Source: Planococcus citri
Lineage: Eukaryota; Arthropoda; Insecta; Hemiptera; Pseudococcidae
Assembly (NCBI RefSeq): GCF_950023065.1
Contig: NC_088681.1
Location: 27,004,836-27,068,835, forward strand
Direction: 5' to 3'
DNA length: 64,000 bases
The first letter of the stretch is position 1; the number at the start of each line of letters is the position of its first letter. Below are positions 63,127-64,000 of the stretch, piece by piece. A program made the position numbers and the translations under genes. The notes below the pieces were generated by a model. That model was given only the letters and a program-made list of their open reading frames with translations. It ran no database searches and was not told where the DNA came from.

Positions 63127-63151
63127 TTTTTTTTCTGTTACAGACGAAGTA
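63127..63151 (+). other. 3' splice site and short 5' UTR of the LRR gene
   Basis: A run of nine T's followed by CTGTTACAG ends at 63143, giving a textbook polypyrimidine tract and AG acceptor. Only eight bases (63144-63151) separate it from the ATG. This implies that the transcript starts in an upstream exon and that the translation start sits at the beginning of exon 2 or later. No in-frame coding extension through the acceptor is visible. Confidence 0.75.
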
Positions 63152-64000
63152 ATGTATGATTCAACCTTCACATTCAAAATTCGTCAAAAACATCATCTAC
63201 TGCTGCTGACATGTCTGGTGATTTTAATCAACAATGTTGCTTCAATGGCCATGCCAGTCACTTGTCCAGAACCGTGTGAATGCTACTTAAACAACAATGG
63301 ATTACAATCAGCGAGATGTTCTGAAATCTACCCAAATCAGACTGAATTCTCAAATATACACGTATTGGTGCTACGGAAGTCTGAAACACAAAAGCAGTGC
63401 ACTATTCCAAAAGATATTCATCTGGTCTTTCCTCAGTTGAATTACTTCTACGCGATGAACTGCTCATTAGTAGATATTCCAGTTGAAACTTTCAAAGACC
63501 TGCAATTTTTGCAAGAGATCGACTTATCCTACAATTTCATGAAAAACATAGAACCATCGTTGTTCATCAACAATCCCAAGTTGATATATGCAAATTTACA
63601 AAACAATCGTTTCCGCATACCAGACAGACCTTTTCTGATTTCAAAAAGTTTACGCGAGTTGGATCTGTCATCTTGTGGCATAAAAGAACTGCCTGAAAAT
63701 ATGTTCAATAACTTGACTAATGTAAAATACCTCACTCTCAACAATAATAAGTTGTCAACTATTGAAAAGGGCACCTTACCTAATGGTTTAAAACTTCTTA
63801 GTTTGAGTAAGAACAATATTAAACATGTCCCTATGGGAGAAATTAAACGCTTGAAAAAGATCAGAGAAGTTGATATCAGTGAGAATCCGGTCAACTGTAC
63901 CTGCGCATTGATGAATTTTGATTCTTGGATGTCCGACGTACCAATAATGTTTATAAATGGAGTCGAGTGCAGGTATCCTGAGGAATATAGAGGTCGTCAA
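63152..64000 (+). CDS. Leucine-rich-repeat secreted or membrane protein, 5' coding exon, truncated by window end
   Basis: This is an open frame of 283 codons from ATG at 63152 to the window edge. Residues about 16-28 are a hydrophobic signal-peptide core, with likely cleavage after residue 30-33. Cysteines 38, 42, 44 and 56 form an LRRNT cap (CPEPCEC). About six LRRs of 22-24 residues follow between residues 95 and 240, with clear repeats such as LQEIDLSYN, LRELDLSSC and VKYLTLNNN. An LRRCT cap begins at residue 246 (NPVNCTC, with a further Cys at 273). Sequons occur at N62, N103, N187 and N248. The family is extracellular and usually adhesive or receptor-like. Insect LRR transmembrane proteins of the windpipe/Toll-like class are possible, but the part that would decide, downstream of the LRRCT, is outside the window. 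An acceptor lies eight bases before the ATG, so a 5' untranslated exon must lie upstream. Existence and family are sure; the exact orthologue is unknown. Confidence 0.95.
   Translation, partial: MYDSTFTFKIRQKHHLLLLTCLVILINNVASMAMPVTCPEPCECYLNNNGLQSARCSEIYPNQTEFSNIHVLVLRKSETQKQCTIPKDIHLVFPQLNYFYAMNCSLVDIPVETFKDLQFLQEIDLSYNFMKNIEPSLFINNPKLIYANLQNNRFRIPDRPFLISKSLRELDLSSCGIKELPENMFNNLTNVKYLTLNNNKLSTIEKGTLPNGLKLLSLSKNNIKHVPMGEIKRLKKIREVDISENPVNCTCALMNFDSWMSDVPIMFINGVECRYPEEYRGRQ

Noticed and set aside
63529..63894. 121-codon open frame on the minus strand
   Set aside because: It lies wholly antisense to the LRR exon, whose repeats and cysteine pattern prove the plus frame.
1..64000. CRISPR array, bacterial operons or endosymbiont DNA
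   Set aside because: There are no regularly spaced identical repeats with unique spacers, no ribosome-binding-site-led gene strings, and the only clear gene uses an intron.
1..64000. tRNA, rRNA or telomeric TTAGG arrays
   Set aside because: I found no cloverleaf with A and B box spacing, no rRNA-like GC-rich conserved stretch and no TTAGG tandem run.

Overview
This window looks like nuclear DNA of an insect, most likely a sternorrhynchan hemipteran such as a mealybug, scale or aphid relative. The grounds are strong AT richness, one intron-bearing animal-type gene, abundant GTAGGTA/TACCTAC and TACGAGTA words, and many short non-autonomous DNA transposons. The lineage call is an inference from sequence style, not a database match. 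There are no bacterial-type operons, no CRISPR array, and no rRNA or tRNA gene that I can recognise.

One gene is certain. The last 0.85 kb (63144-64000, + strand) is the first coding exon of a secreted or membrane-anchored leucine-rich-repeat protein. It has a signal peptide, a cysteine-rich N-terminal cap, about six LRRs and the start of a C-terminal cap, and it runs off the window. A polypyrimidine tract and AG acceptor directly precede it, so at least one untranslated upstream exon exists. Much of the preceding 63 kb may therefore be its 5' intron or flanking regulatory DNA. A few possible small exons (about 13.1, 34.4, 48.6 and 50.3 kb) have good splice or promoter signals but no recognisable homology.

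The remaining DNA alternates by eye between two textures. Twelve higher-complexity, CpG-containing blocks of about 1.2-2.5 kb are centred near 3.1, 8.5, 12.7, 19.5, 25.0, 29.5, 34.5, 39.0, 44.1, 49.7, 55.6 and 59.9 kb. Between them lie A/T-run-rich, repeat-filled blocks. The mean spacing is about 5 kb.

The AT-rich blocks hold most of the repeats: (i) two inverted copies of a 0.69-kb TIR element with 4-bp AAAT duplications (19183-19873, 41546-42228), the first of which instead interrupts the CpG-rich block at 18.2-20.8 kb; (ii) a pogo/Tigger-like 0.92-kb element with TA duplications (46022-46945); (iii) a 0.99-kb element carrying ten copies of a GCGGGTTAGATGCC-like word (52183-53173); (iv) a hAT-like 0.52-kb element (47015-47531); (v) a 245-bp fold-back element with perfect 28-bp ends (30957-31201); (vi) decayed Ty3/gypsy and Ty1/copia pol fragments; (vii) a dispersed degenerate satellite built on TTTTTGCAAAAAA / TTTTGGCAATTTTGA, present at five places; and (viii) a dispersed repeat family marked by words such as CCGTTCTGGAGCCTCCAG.

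I found no evidence for a new multi-gene system. The most unusual structures are the motif-dense TIR elements, the satellite occupying the body of one of them, and the quasi-regular mosaic.
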